From positions 25,343,315 to 25,407,314 of the forward strand of contig NC_045141.1 in NCBI RefSeq assembly GCF_008831285.2: DNA of 64,000 nucleotides, written 5' to 3'. This DNA is from Nymphaea colorata. Its lineage: Eukaryota > Streptophyta > Magnoliopsida > Nymphaeales > Nymphaeaceae. The translations under genes and the position numbers were made by a program. The notes beneath the pieces were generated by a model. That model was not told the origin of the DNA, ran no database searches, and saw nothing but the letters and a program-made list of their open reading frames with translations. Position 1 is the stretch's first letter. The number at the start of each line of letters is the position of its first letter. Shown here in pieces: positions 40,401 through 53,034 of this stretch.

Positions 40401-42690
40401 ATTTCACAAATAAAAAAAGGCGGATGGGTCCTTTTCTTGGCGCCAGCACGGTCACGCCATCCTTTTTCTCCAATTCCAACCGTTCATCAAAAAGATGGAC
40501 GGTCATTTTCTTTTACACGCGTTTTGACGCCGCTTCCTTTTCTGCTTCGAGTCATTCGTCATTATGATGGACGGCTTACAGTGAATGTCGTCATCTATTG
40601 GTGCGCACACCTGTCAACGCGACCTCCTGTTGCCGTTTGCGTCCGGTTCTCGTTATCCCCTGCCTGAACCCTATCTGCTGCTTGAGTTGAGTGCACCAAA
40701 TACGGGCTTGGTCCAAGTGCAGACGAACCGGGTCTGACCGCACAAGACGCGGACCCGGACCAGATCTCACGTTGACGCCAGGTTTGGTTTTACCATATCA
40801 TATGTCAACTAGGGCATACCAACGGGTCGGATCAAGATTCAAGAACAGCTAAACACAATACTGGCCTGGATAAAATCCGATCCGGTGTGATAATGGCTGC
40901 TTTGATAATAATAGCATTCTGTTCTTGTAAGATGAGCTTTTACAATCTGTAGTCCAAAAACACGGTGTTTTAATTTTAATAAACCTATTGTCATTATGAA
41001 TATTGTCTGACTCTAAACATTCCAACAACCAAATGTTAGATATAATACATCATATATTTCCTAAAAGATTAACAGTCTTATAGTCGTATTAATTTTAAAA
41101 ATAAGGGATTTAAGAAAATAATGATTTTCTTACCAAACACATTAAAATAGTCATGTATAGGTTTCAAAATCATTCAATATAAACCAACAACACCCCCCTG
41201 CAACCTCATTTTTTAAAATTTCTCTGTGAGAGCAAATATATCTCCGTTTATAGTTATAAAATATTTGAATCTCCCGTTGCCCAGATTTTCTATAATATGT
41301 AGTGGAGCATTCCTTTTCTTAAGCTATCTCAATTACTTCATTAAATAGACTATAAAATCGCGAGAGAATGTTACTGTCATTTATTCCAACGTCACTCATG
41401 TTTTAAGTAGCATTTAAATCACCAGCGAGGATACCTTTAGCTGCTTTGGGACTCAACAATGTTGTAGAGGAATTAGAAGCGATCACCTTTTAAAAAAAGT
41501 CAAAAAATCTGCTCGAGGGCTTCATTAAGGAACCGTTTGGCAAAGAGAATAATAACAAATTGTTAGATGAATTTGCCTCTCAAAATCTCTAATATTTGAA
41601 GTTAATTCATAAAACCTGTTTGGGATAGATTCATTGTTGCTATTTTCATTACCAAACGATCTTTAAATTTCGCCTTCGACTTAGACAAATTTTTTCCTAG
41701 GCATTTTTATCTGCCTTTTCTGCTTTGGCCCATTTTCCGGCCACCCGTCGGTTGGGAATTAATGGGCATGAAATTTCTTAGCTCGCTATTTATTTTTCTC
41801 AGGTGAGGGTGGTGGTGGCCGTTAGAAATGGTTTGTGGTTTCAGTGTTCTCAATTGTTTTCTTGGGGCCTGTTGGGCTTTCGGACCCTGGCCCAGGTCAG
41901 ATCTGGACTTGGGTTTCACTGAGCCAAGTTTGATAAAAAAAAAAAAAAGATTAATTTAAAAAATGTTTATATATATATATATATATACTTTTTATATAAT
42001 GCATACTTTTCTTAATATACAGGGACATTTTTGTCATTCAAGTCCGTGAGCCCAAACGCCTACTCTTGGTCGTTAAAAATGGGGCCGGCCCCATTTAAAT
42101 CAGTAAATACGTCTTTAATTTAATTCGTTATGTTAATTTTTGTTCAAAACAAGGTAAAGAAGGACGTTTGAAACGAATGTTATCACATTAGAAACTAATC
42201 CCCAAGAATATTTACTCAAATTTCCAAACCAGGTAAAGTTAATGCCCATGCAGCGTACGTCTAATTACGTGTTACCAATTAAATGAACCTACCGAACCCA
42301 AATAAATCAAGTCATAAATTCTCCATCTGTGTACTCGACAGAAGCATGTGAGATTGAGCGGCAGCGGCCGAGAAATTTTCGGCTGAGCAGCATTAACTAA
42401 TACATAGAAGGAAGAACGCCAACTAACTTGTTTTGTCCTGAACTCCAAAGCACAACAAATACTAGTCGATCAAAAATTTTCACCAGAAACAAACCAAACC
42501 AAAACAACTGTTCCTTGAAGTATCTTCGGGGGGTTTGAGTAGTAGAAGCATCGTATATATTTGTTATAGTCCTAATAAATTAAACACTACACTAACAAAG
42601 CCAACATAGACCATTTTCTTCTATTGGTTCAGACGTGTTAAGTTTCTGTACGTCTTGAACTGGGCGAACACTAACATGAATGAACATACT
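40401..42690. other. Divergent intergenic region between ATRX and 4CLL-1
   Basis: Contains a remnant rich in GGGTCGGATC / CCGATCCGG near 40800-40890, an (AT)n run at 41970-41988, and AT-rich DNA. The open frames are short and without motifs. No gene seen. Confidence 0.5.
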
Positions 42691-42699
42691 AACTAAAAC

Positions 42700-42969
42700 C
42701 AGGGGCGGAGGTGGGCAAACATTAACGCGAATGAACGTCACTAAACAAAACAGGGGTGAAGTTAGGTTAGGTGGATTCTCACTTCTCGGTGAGCTATATG
42801 CCCCACGAAACCTACCTAGTTTCGTAAATTTACATGTTAGACTTGAGTGGACCTGAGTCTAGTTATATGGGGGCAGATCCACGCGACCCGAGTCACTGCT
42901 TAAGTCCAATTAAAAATTTGTTAACTGCATATTTAGTGTCCCATTAAAAAAAAATGTGGCTCTGCCCCT
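42700..42969. mobile_element. Mutator-like MITE with 9-bp target-site duplication
   Basis: A 270-bp element bounded by imperfect inverted ends CAGGGGCGGAG and CTCTGCCCCT. It is flanked on both sides by the same nine bases, AACTAAAAC (42691-42699 and 42970-42978). Nine-base duplications are the signature of Mutator-superfamily insertion, and GGGGCGGAG-type ends are common among short plant elements. No coding capacity. It lies about 580 bp upstream of the 4CLL-1 TATA box. Confidence 0.8.
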
Positions 42970-43540
42970 AACTAAAACAATATTAATACTTAAGCTTCGG
43001 TTTGTTTGTGAAGACATACTATTTCTAAAAACTTAGGATGGACATGCTTAGGGATAGTAAGGTAGGTCAAAACAGACATTTTTCTAAAACATTCAATGCA
43101 AACGATTATTCCCCACATATTTCAGATCCGCAACAACATCCACCCCCGCCATGGATCTCCAAGTCTATAGTATAGTGGAAAAAAACATGAATTTGAGATC
43201 CCAATAGAAAGAGAGGGGGGGGGGCATGTTTAATGTGCAGACTCTCTGTAATAGTTGGTTGTGGAGATTTATCATTTAGAGCACCGAGCAATGGACCAAC
43301 AAGGGTAATCTCAAATAAGGGATAATAAAAGGTACACCCGATATTGGACAAAGCGAGCCCGCAAAAGCGACTGCCAACGGCTAACATTAACAAGCGTAGG
43401 GGCTAAGTAACAACGAATTGCAACGGGGCAATGGGCTGGATGGATTATGTCGAGGGCATGAAGCGCTGACTCGGTCTGGTGGGACATCCCATACGTCCGA
43501 GCCCAAAGTCCAGCCTCATCGGACCCACAAAGGCTTCGTC

Positions 43541-43557
43541 ATTGGCTAATTATAAAT
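43541..43557 (+). promoter_or_regulatory. 4CLL-1 core promoter: CCAAT-like box and TATA box
   Basis: ATTGG (inverted CCAAT) at 43541-43545 and TATAAAT at 43551-43557. The TATA context resembles that at 53541 upstream of the paralogue, including CACCGG/CACCCGG just downstream, which suggests a promoter retained from before the duplication. Confidence 0.6.
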
Positions 43558-43676
43558 GTCACCCGGAAGATCCAATGTTCTTGGTCTAACCACCGATGCC
43601 GGGGCATTCGGGGAAATTAATTTTGACAAAGGCTATTTATGCCGCACCAGTACACAGAGAAGGAAGCTCAGCAGAA

Positions 43677-46600
43677 ATGGGGACTGCAGACTCCAGTGGC
43701 TTCTCCGCCTCAAATGGCGTCTACTACAGCCAATGGAAGACCCCAGACTTCCCCCAAAATCCCCTACTCAGTTTCCCTTCCTTCCTTCTTTCTCTTCACC
43801 AAAACTCAGCCAAACCAGCCTTCATTGATGCCAGAACCGGCGACAAGATCACGTACTCCGAGCTCCAACCCATCAAAGACAGAATTGCTAAAGCCCTCCA
43901 TTCGCTAGGCGTCAGGCAGGGCGACGTAGTCCTCATCGTCTCCCCCAACTTCCTCTACTATCCCCTTCTCATGTTGGCCATCATGTCACTGGGAGCGGTA
44001 GTTTGCCCCATCAATCCCTTATGCCTCAGAGATGAAGTCGAATCTCAGACCAAGGACTCCAACCCCAAACTCATCTTCACAACCCTGGAGCTGAAACCAA
44101 AATTTCATGGCCTCCTGGCAAAGCCTCTCGTTCTACTGGAACCATTCATGGACGACCTGCTCCGGAGATCACCGGACGTGATCGGCAAGCCGCCGAGCGC
44201 CGCCATCAACCAGGGCGACACGGCGATGCTCGCGTACTCCTCGGGGACGACGGGGAAGAGCAAGGGGGTGATGTGCTCTCACGGCAACCTCATCGCCATG
44301 GCCTGCATGCTCAGGAGCGTGTGGAGCACCAAGCACGAGGGCGATGAGGTCTACCTGTGCATGCTGCCTCTGTTTCACATGTATGGGATGTCCGTCTTCG
44401 TGATCGGAGCTCTGTCCGCCGGAGTCTGCACGGTGATAGCCCCAAGGTACGTGCTGGTAGACATGCTGGACTGGGTAGAGAAATACAGGGTCACAAGGCT
44501 GCCGGTGGTTCCCCTTATGGTGGTTCAGCTGTTGAGGTCCCCGTCGGCCACAACTTACAGGCTGAGTTCCCTCAGGGAGGTAGCCTCATCCGGTGCTTCA
44601 CTAGCAAGAGAATTCATGGTGAGGTTCACTAAGTTGTACCCCCATGTGATCGTCACCCAGGTAACCCTCTCTCTCTCTCTCCCCCATACAGACTGAATTA
44701 TGGCCATGGATAGCAGTCTCCGACCAATTCCCGGCTGCCCATTAGAAAGAGAGATTCATCAGGAAATTATTGCGAGGCATTTGCATTTCTGACTTTTCTC
44801 AGGATATCGTGGGAGATAAAGTGAGTATGTGATACTGACCAACAGTGATGACTGTGCTCGGATGTGATGTTTTAGTGCTATGGACTGACGGAGACAGGTG
44901 GACTGGTGTCACTGTGCGACGGGGTTGGAGGTAGATTTCACCTATCAATAGGGAGGTTGGGGCCATCAGTGGAAGCCAGGATCGTTGATGTAATGACCGG
45001 AGAATGGCTGCCGCCGGGAAGAAGCGGTGAACTCCGGCTGAAGGGACCGATGACCACGCAAGGTAACATCACCAAACTCAGATTCGTGCAGCAGTATGTT
45101 TTAATTAGTACTCCAAGTGTTCGCCCTTTTTGAGCTGTATCCAACCCACAATCAGTTTCGACTACCAACCAACTGTATACCAACACAGCGTAGTGCTATT
45201 CTTGCCACTCTGCCAGCAGTCAGTTTCCCTTCTTCCTCCCTTCATAAAACCACTGGTTAGCCTTTAAAAGAGCATCCAAGGCATTCATGATCCCGTTCAA
45301 CCACCCATGGCCATGCAGATCTGATTTAAAGAGGTTGGTCTAATTTGAAGGAGAATAACATTTACCGCTACCGTCGAACACAATACACAAGGAGATTCTG
45401 TAACTAGCTAGTAAATATTGTAAAAGCACGCGTACAATCGAGAATGCAAAGATTTATCACATCAATTAGCTAGTCTACATATATGTTCAAATTCGGTTCA
45501 GGTATCTTTCAATACCGAGGTTCAAGAATCATTTGTTATGGTTAGAGTACTCTAGTCTAAGGTCAGACAATGGGGAGAGAGAAAGAGCACTCGACTGAAG
45601 AGATCACCCTGCATCTCAGATCCATCATGAAACAAATGCACTAGAAAAATTTTATCTACAACTTATGTAAAGCAGGTTGAGAGAGAGGAGATATATCATG
45701 CTTCTATAGTTTGCAGCATAGAATAGTAACGTTCATAAGAATCAAATTGATGACTTGATTTTTAATGGCTTACCAGTCCAACCAAATGAAACACTAGGAT
45801 TAGATAGAACGGTCAAAGTGGCCAATTAATGACCCCATCGGAAAAACTGGTAGAAGAAGTCTGCAGAGGAGCATAAATAAGAAATGTGCCTTTTCTGGAA
45901 TTTTAGAATAAAGCGATGTGTCGGAACTCGTGTCTTGCAGAAAAAAAACAGGTTAATTAGTAAGTGGGAGCAGCGTCCCATTCCCATTAATTGACGTCAT
46001 AGATGGGGGTGGGACCAAGCCAGGCTCTCTCTACATGAACTGCACCCCAAACCAAACATGTTGCATGTTGTTTATGTATTTATGTCTGCCGATAATAGTG
46101 AAAATTCGGTCTGGTTACAAACCAGTGACATTAAAATCGGTGGAAATTGGCCAGAATATCCAAATCAAATCGGCCCTTTCCGATACGATTGGAAGGCCGA
46201 TTCCGATTGGATTCACTTAAACATTTAGCTTTTTTGATTGGATTCAAAAACTGATTTGATAGCGTTGGTTGAAATCAAAACGGATCAACATCCAGATCTA
46301 AAATTCTACCACTAGCAGTTAAGTCCAGATCCAACTAGATTTGATAAAAGATGGCATACGAGAGCGACGCGTAATGATTCGGTAAAATTTCTGGACGACT
46401 TGGATGGCTGTAGGATATTTCAAGAACCAAGAGGCTACGGCCAACGCAAGGGACGAGGAAGGGTGGCTGCGGACTGGAGACGTATGCATCATCGACAAGC
46501 GTGGCCTCGTCTATATTGTAGGAAGGATAAAGGAGCTTATCAAATACAAAGCTTATCAGGTGAAGAATGCATTAATGTCTGGTTACCTGCATCGCTTGCA

Positions 46601-47481
46601 TGCTTGTGGCGACAACGTAAATTGGTTGATCTCCCATTGACGAGCTCTAACAATGGCGGCTATACAGGTTGCTCCTGTTGAGCTTGAGGAAATCCTAAGC
46701 AACCACGAAGCTGTTGAGGATTGTGCAGTAATGCCGTGAGTATGCTGTACATTAAACTAACTCTCTGGATGCACATGGACACTGTTAGTTTACAACGCAA
46801 TCTCATCCATCATCTGTTTCATTCCAAAGGAACAGATCATGTTTTCGTTATATTTCAGGTCATGCACATTATTATGCAGAATCGTATAGAGAGCAATTGC
46901 CTGATTTAGTTTAAATACCATAATTTTCAGCTACCCTGATGAAGAAGCAGGAGAGATCCCCACAGCTTGCGTAGTTAGAAAAGCTCTAACGAATCTCCGG
47001 GAGGAAGATATCATACTTTACATGGCAAACAAGGTATCTGATTAACATTTTAAGATGCAGTTGGTTATGTGGAACATAATATGGTAAGGTGCCACTGGTT
47101 TGCAGCATTGTCAAAGAAAACACATTTTGCGATACTATATTAAGGTTTGCCATGATTTTTCTAAGGAAAACAACTTTGCGATATTATATTAAACCTGAAA
47201 AAACCTCACCGTTTTATACTCCAAAACTATATTTGCGACAATAGTTTGCAGTTGGCCAACAGAAACGTTCTATTCTTTCACAAAGCTTCTGAGCCCGTTT
47301 GTAACATAGCATGGGGTTAGTGAATCTAAGTACTGAACCTTTTCAGGTTTCCCCTTATAAGAAGATAAGGAAGGTGGTGTTTGTAGACCACATCCCAAGG
47401 TCGCCGTCCGGGAAGATTCTCAGGAGGCGGGTGATGGCCTTGGCATTTCCTCAGCCAACAGAAATGACATCAAGACTATGA
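43677..47481 (+). CDS. 4-coumarate:CoA ligase-like enzyme, peroxisomal, copy 1
   Basis: An adenylate-forming acyl-CoA synthetase: ATP plus a carboxylic acid gives an acyl-AMP, then an acyl-CoA. Exons: 43677-44660, 44876-45062, 46414-46559, 46668-46735, 46931-47033, 47347-47481; 1623 nt, 540 residues, normal for the family, all joins in phase. Box [14 protein letters not shown] is at ~186-198, PLFHMYGM at ~232, A5 region CYGLTET, A7 GWLRTGD, A8 [20 protein letters not shown], and the catalytic lysine lies in PSGKILRR. The protein ends SRL, a classical PTS1 peroxisome signal. In plants this 4CL-like clade includes OPC-8:0:CoA ligase of jasmonate synthesis and relatives acting on fatty or aromatic acids; the substrate cannot be told here. 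The start at 43677 matches the start of the paralogue (SSGFS near the N-terminus). An in-frame ATG at 43596 would add 27 residues. It lies in tandem with copy 2. Confidence 0.92.
45063..46413 (+). other. Long intron 2 of 4CLL-1 with degenerate repeat
   Basis: 1351 bp. The part 46110-46350 is rich in GATTGGATTC / CCGATTCCGAT-like words, resembling the interior of the hAT-like element at 53035, but no ends or duplication are visible. The rest is unassigned. Confidence 0.4.
47130..47240 (+). repeat. Fragment of the 38785/48765 repeat family
   Basis: GCGATATTATATTAAACCTG then AAAAAACCTCACCGTTTTA and TATTTGCGAC resemble the end of copy A at 39100-39155 (GTATTATACCCGAG, AAAAACCTCACC, TTATTTGTGA). 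A second partial copy, GCGATACTATATTAAGG, sits just before it. It lies in the last intron of 4CLL-1. Confidence 0.5.
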
Positions 47482-48764
47482 TTTAAACGGAAAAAGCGGA
47501 AGTTCCATCAAGCCTTTGGCTGATAAATATACCGTGCTTATACGTCCAGTTGCAATCCTTTCTGTGGAGCCAATGTAGAACTCATGATCTATCTTTTATA
47601 GCATTGTTGTTCTTTACTGTGAACTCATAAAGGCCACAGCAGATGGACTCGAGCGTGAGAAGGAAGCGAGAGTGATGTTAACGGAGAATATGTTATAAAG
47701 TTTATGTGATTGTCTTGTCTTAGAATGCCATCGAATTGTTGAATTTTGCTCCACAAACCAAAAAGAAGTATTAAAAAGAGTAATAGGACTTAAATAAAAA
47801 CAGAGGCAGACACCAACGGCTTCTGCAACCAGCAACAGAAGTGCCGAACTCGACATAAGTGTCAGCCATTAATTACATAAGAGAGTCAGCCATTAACGGA
47901 CATAAAAGAGTAATAGGGACACAAGAGAGCCGAAAGAACTCGAAGACTTAACGTGGTTCAGCATTAAGCTTACATGAAAATGACATCGGGATCCATGATA
48001 AGAAGCATACTCCATACAACACCGTTTAAAGAATGGCAAAGCGTTGAAGGGGAGGATTCATGAAAGGTGATTCATAAGAAAGGATAATCAACATATCTGG
48101 CCCGTTCGCATGGAGGCGAATTCATGGAACTGGGAGCGGGATGCGATTTCAGTAGCCTTATTTTGTTATGTAATTAAAAGCATAATGTTTTTGCTTTTTA
48201 AGTGGAAAATTATCTACTTCCAAATGGCACAAAATAATCAACAAGCTACTCTCTCTCTCTCTCTTTTTCCAACTTTGCAACTTCGTCAAATTTGTCCCCA
48301 TTTTCGCTCATAGCATTTTCAATTTTGTCCCCCCTTCCTTTTTTTGTTGGCATCGATAAACTATTACATACTAATTTTAATCTCTCTGTTCTTCTTCTTC
48401 TCTCTCTCTCTTAATCTCTCTCGCTCATGCACACACACACATGCACATGAGCCGACTAGGAGACTTAGAAAATAGTCCTACCATGAAAGGATCAGAAGGC
48501 GAACACTGGGGTGGTTAATGGCAAGCTTCCAATCTTTAAAGAAGCTCTTGTTTATGTACCAAATCAACGATTTCCAAATTCCGAATACATTAGGCCGATC
48601 ATGGGTTTAACAAGCTCATTTTTTTACAAGAGTTTGGACGTAAGAAATCATTTCTTATAGTTGCATTTAATTTTTTATGAGAGGATGAGGGGAAGCACCA
48701 TGGCCTTCTTGTTCGCTATATTAGTTGGTACTATCAATCATAGTCACAAATAAACTGCGAGGTT

Positions 48765-49035
48765 TTTTTCGAATATAATGCGGCGAGCTTGAAAACAATA
48801 GAAAAAAATTAGTAAATTTTTAAAATTTTTTAAAATTAAAAATAAAAAGAAAATAAAATAAGTGAGAAACTAGTAACACATACTCAAAAGATAAGTAGAT
48901 TTGCAATAAATAAAAACTAGAAAATAAAAAGACTGTTTGGCTTTTAAAAAAATAAAAAAATACGTTAAAAACGCATTTTTTGTTTTTAATATTAAAAAAA
49001 CACTTTTTTAAGTTTTAAACAGCTATTTAATTTAT
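48765..49035 (-). mobile_element. AT-rich dispersed repeat, copy B, inverted relative to copy A
   Basis: Read on - it carries the same blocks in the same order as 38785-39145: ATAAATTAAAT, GTTTAAAACTT, GCCAAACAGT, GCAAATCTACTTATCTTT, AGTTTCTCACTTA and TTTTAAAAATTTAC, with an end marked GCATTATATTCGAAAAAAAC. Non-coding; class unknown. Confidence 0.6.
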
Positions 49036-49789
49036 CACATTAATTTCCACAGAAATGATAGGGGAGAATTTACAAGTCATATGCTTCGAGAAATGGCACC
49101 ACAATGCCATTTGTTCGAAGATGCACAGAAAAAAAATGAGGGTTCTACGGGAACATCGGAGCATAGTAGCCAGAGTTTGGTTTAGCCAGGTTTCATGTTG
49201 ATCCTCCAACCAGTACGACTGGGCTGAAGCTTTTAACAATGCCATATGGATTCTTAGTAAATGGCAACAACATAGTTTAGCTTGTGGGACTGCCAATGAA
49301 AGTTTAATTGCCAGTTTGATTTTTATGGGCGCTATTCTTTTGATGATTACGTGACACTCTTTCATAAGTTAAAATAAGAGTGGCTTGAGCCTCCTGAGGT
49401 CGAATCTGATTATATGAGTGCACAATTTTTTTTGTTGCACCAATATGTTTAATGACTAAAATGTTCTTTATTAATAGAAATATTTTTGTAGGGATAAAAA
49501 AAAGTTAAAAAACTAAAAAAAAATTTAAAAATAATTTTTAAAATACCCAATTCCCAAATATGTCTTGCGTGCACCGACTTACTCTCTCTTGAGGTATCCC
49601 TTAGGTAGTGTTTGTTGCGCAAGAAATTTCCTGTAGCATAGGAAACATTTTTAAAATTTTTAAAATTTTTTTTGTTTGTCAAACATGATTTTTTTTTTTA
49701 CTGTTAGTGCTGGAAACAGAAATATATTTTCAGAAAAATTTTTTCAGCCAGAAAGGTGGAAAAATTTTTCCAGATTTTTTTTTTTACCG

Positions 49790-50075
49790 TTGAGAGGAAG
49801 AGGAGATGCGAAGGAAGAAGGGGAATGAGGGAGGAAGAAGGGAAGGAGGGAGGAGGAAGAAGGAAGGGAGGAGGGAAGGAGGAAGAGGGAGAAGGAAGGG
49901 AGGAGGGAGGAAGAAGGGAGGGAAGAGGAAGAAGGGAGGGAGGAAGAAGGGAAGGAGGGAGGAAGAAGGAATGACAGAAGGGAACAGAAGGGAGGGAGGA
50001 GGAAGAGGAAGAAAGAAGGACAGAAGAGGAAGAAAGGAAGGAGAGAGGAGGAAGAGAGGAAAGAGAGAGGAGGAA
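49790..50075. repeat. GGAAGA-rich polypurine tract
   Basis: About 285 bases are almost pure purine on +, built from GGAAGAAGGGAGGGAGG-like words with no fixed period. Long frames on both strands here are artefacts of composition (Arg/Glu/Gly on one strand, Leu/Pro/Ser on the other). Confidence 0.95.
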
Positions 50076-50315
50076 TATATTATATTTTTATATTCCTCCT
50101 TTCTCATTCCCTTTTTCCTTTTTTCATCTTCCATTCAATCTGAAAATATATTTCTTTTTTATCAAACTAAGAAATAAATTTCAGTCATCACACACACATC
50201 AAAATTAAAAATAAGAAAATTTCCTTCATTTCATTTTTCTAAAAAATATATTTTCCAAAAAATATTTTTATTTTCAGATTTCCAGTCATCAAACACTACT
50301 TTAAGATTTGATACA

Positions 50316-50349
<34 letters not shown>

Positions 50350-53034
50350 CCTCTACAAATTAAATATATTTTTTCAGCAGGCACGGGAAAATGACACATC
50401 TAATTAGTCTAAGTCTGGTCGTTGAACGAAATCAAAACCAGAATAGTTTGCAGCAATAATCTTAATCAGAAACTGAATTTTCAAGAGAAAAAAAAAAGAG
50501 ATAGGAAGAGTAGGAAAAAGAAAAAAAAAACTAACAACCAAAAGTATATCATATGTGGACATTCAAACGTGGAAAAGAATTGAGGTTGAACTGATTGGGC
50601 CTTGTCAACAAATCAAGTCAAGTCTCCGTAAAATTCAGAACGAAACTGCTGGAGCTTCTAATTGGGTGAATGAGTCCAACCGAATCAACTCAAGTGAATC
50701 AGCCGTATTCACTAAAAAACAAATGAAAATTTATTTTGCAAAAGCTGTAAAAAAAATAACAAAATAATATTTCAGAAAATAGGTGAACGGCGACATGTGA
50801 CTCTGAATCTGCCATTACTTCTGGTCGATGAGCTCAATCCCTTGGCAGGTTTGCACCCTCAGTTACGAGGGTGCACCAGAAAAGAAAACGCACCGGCGTC
50901 CACGTTATGAGGGCATGGATGCGACTCAGATTCACACCCAAACCGCACCACGTTCATTTTAGTTCATTTTTGCAGTTTTTTTAACAAATTTGATATTATT
51001 AATATATTATAATAATAATAATTAATAATCATAATAAATATTTTCACCGTACCATCGTACTTAAATTTTTTGAAATGTAGGGCACCGGCACCAACACCCG
51101 CATAGATACGCCGCATCTTGATGTGACAGTTTAGATCGAAACAATGGAATGGCTGAAGCCCACGGGCCACGGCGGAGATAAAAATTTATTAGTTGGAGGC
51201 GTAGAAATAGAATTAATTTACATATTATATTTAATATTTGTAAGAGCATAAGTGTCTCCATAACTAATTAGTTGGAGCTGACGTTAGGTAGGAAAAGGCA
51301 ATGCCAGTTAGGTGGGTAAAAGTAAAAAACTGACGACTCCATTTCCTACGCCTTAGGTCAGGGGAGGTATGAAACTTCTTCTCTTTCTTTTCTTTTTAAA
51401 ATAAAAGTAAAAAACCAGTTGACTTCACACTAGATGGTGAAACCTGTCAACTCAAATTGATCCCCAGATTTTACTTAAATTTTTAATGGGAGACAAGGAG
51501 AAAAGAGATTAACGAATATCTAATCGTTTGATTAATAGGAAAGAAAAATCAAACACATGTAATCCGTATTTTAATGATAAAAGCAATGTTTTGGGCCAAA
51601 TCCATGTTGGGCCGATTGAAATCGAATTGGCGGCAAAGCGGTGCCATTCGGTGGTTGATTCAATCCCATGTCAGTTTTTTCAAAACAATTTTTTCGAATA
51701 TCTAATAAACAAACTCTAGGCAACATCATATCATGTGAGAGTGGATGAGGTGCTAAAGAAGTGTGCAGATGTAAAAATCCAGTGAAATATAATAATAATA
51801 GTTACTTGTTAATTCTATATGCATTATATGTTAGTAATGTCCATGACATTAAAAATAAACCAACTTTAGAATATATGCCCTTTCATGAAAATTGATAAAG
51901 TCAATGCTTTGCATAGTATAAATTTTAAACATCGATAAATTGTTAATGCATTGTCGTCACAATGTTGATAATTGAAACAAATTGGGCAATAAAAGACGCG
52001 ATCGATGAGACGATGGTTCACCGACGTCGGATTTTTAAGACGCGATCGATGAGATCAGCCAGCGGCGATGGTGGTCTTGAATGGAAGGTGAAAAAGAAAG
52101 GTTCCCGTTTCGTTTCCCACCTGGACTTCCCCCAGTTTTTAAATTCAATGCTGGGCGTGGCCCATCGGTAGCCGCAAATCCCATTTTCCATTTTTTCTTT
52201 TGTTTGGGATGACATGCACGAAGCTTCGGAAATCATGAAAGGAGAAGGAGTTAACAGAGTAGCACGCAACCATTTTTGAGATGATATTGAAAATTCTGCT
52301 CCATTGTCATTGCAATAAAGAAGGAATCAATCGCAAAAGGTTCCCTTGAAGAAACAGCGAAAGCTCAAGAGAAAATGGGTGCAACACCAGAATTCGACAA
52401 CGCAAGCCAACTGGCATGGCTAAATTGGCTGATCTCACCCTCATTCGGGTGACGACCAACCTTCCTTCCAATCCATTGTTCAAAATAGAAGCTTGAAGGC
52501 TCTGCCATTCTTTTCTACTCAACTTGACCCTTAACTCAGCTCGAGTTAGCTGGGATTTGAGTTGAGCTCCAAAGAACATGCTGGAACTCGACTTGCCCAT
52601 ATAGTGTCAAGCTCGAGCTCAACTAGTTTAACTCGCTTATGTTAACTTATCTTTTTTTTTTTTTTTTTTTTACTTGTTTAACTTTCAACTTGTTTAACTT
52701 GTTTAATTAATTCAATTATGATAAACCAGTTTTACATAGTCCAGCTGAATCGAGTTTAATTCTTACAACTTGAACTCTACTCATTTAACATTTTCTACTC
52801 ATTTAACATTTTTAGTATAAATTTAAACTCTATCTCAAACTTTTTTATAAATAAGTTGAGTTGGGGGTTGGGGGCTAGCTCTTGGATTCCTAAAATAGGT
52901 TGACACTTAAACAAAGCAAGATACACCCATCAACTATCACATTCATGACAGAAAGTTGTGTACGCAGATTCACACGTTGACCATAATCAAACCGACACTA
53001 CACACCTTTTAGGCCCCGCCCAACTAGGGATGTC

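Larger units (their letters stand above)
47482..53034. other. Intergenic DNA between the two 4CLL copies
   Basis: Holds the 4CLL-1 3' UTR, AT- and CT-rich low complexity, repeat copy B (48765-49035), a polypurine tract (49790-50075), an (AT)n run near 50330-50350 and CTCGAGCTCAAC-type remnant at 52595-52650. At 51995 and 52039 the 16-mer GACGCGATCGATGAGA occurs twice. No gene or duplicated 4CLL fragment seen. Confidence 0.5.

Noticed and set aside
40180..40506. 108-codon - frame over the ATRX first exon
   Set aside because: Runs through the GC-rich leader and promoter, ends in intron sequence past a good donor, and has no homology that I recognise.
44169..44378. Antisense open frame within exon 1 of 4CLL-1 (and a similar one at 54058-54306 in 4CLL-2)
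   Set aside because: It mirrors a GC-rich, codon-biased sense exon; the encoded peptide is only the complement of the ligase box I region and has no family of its own.
49784..50177. Frames of 116-123 codons on both strands
   Set aside because: Pure composition artefact of the GGAAGA-rich tract.
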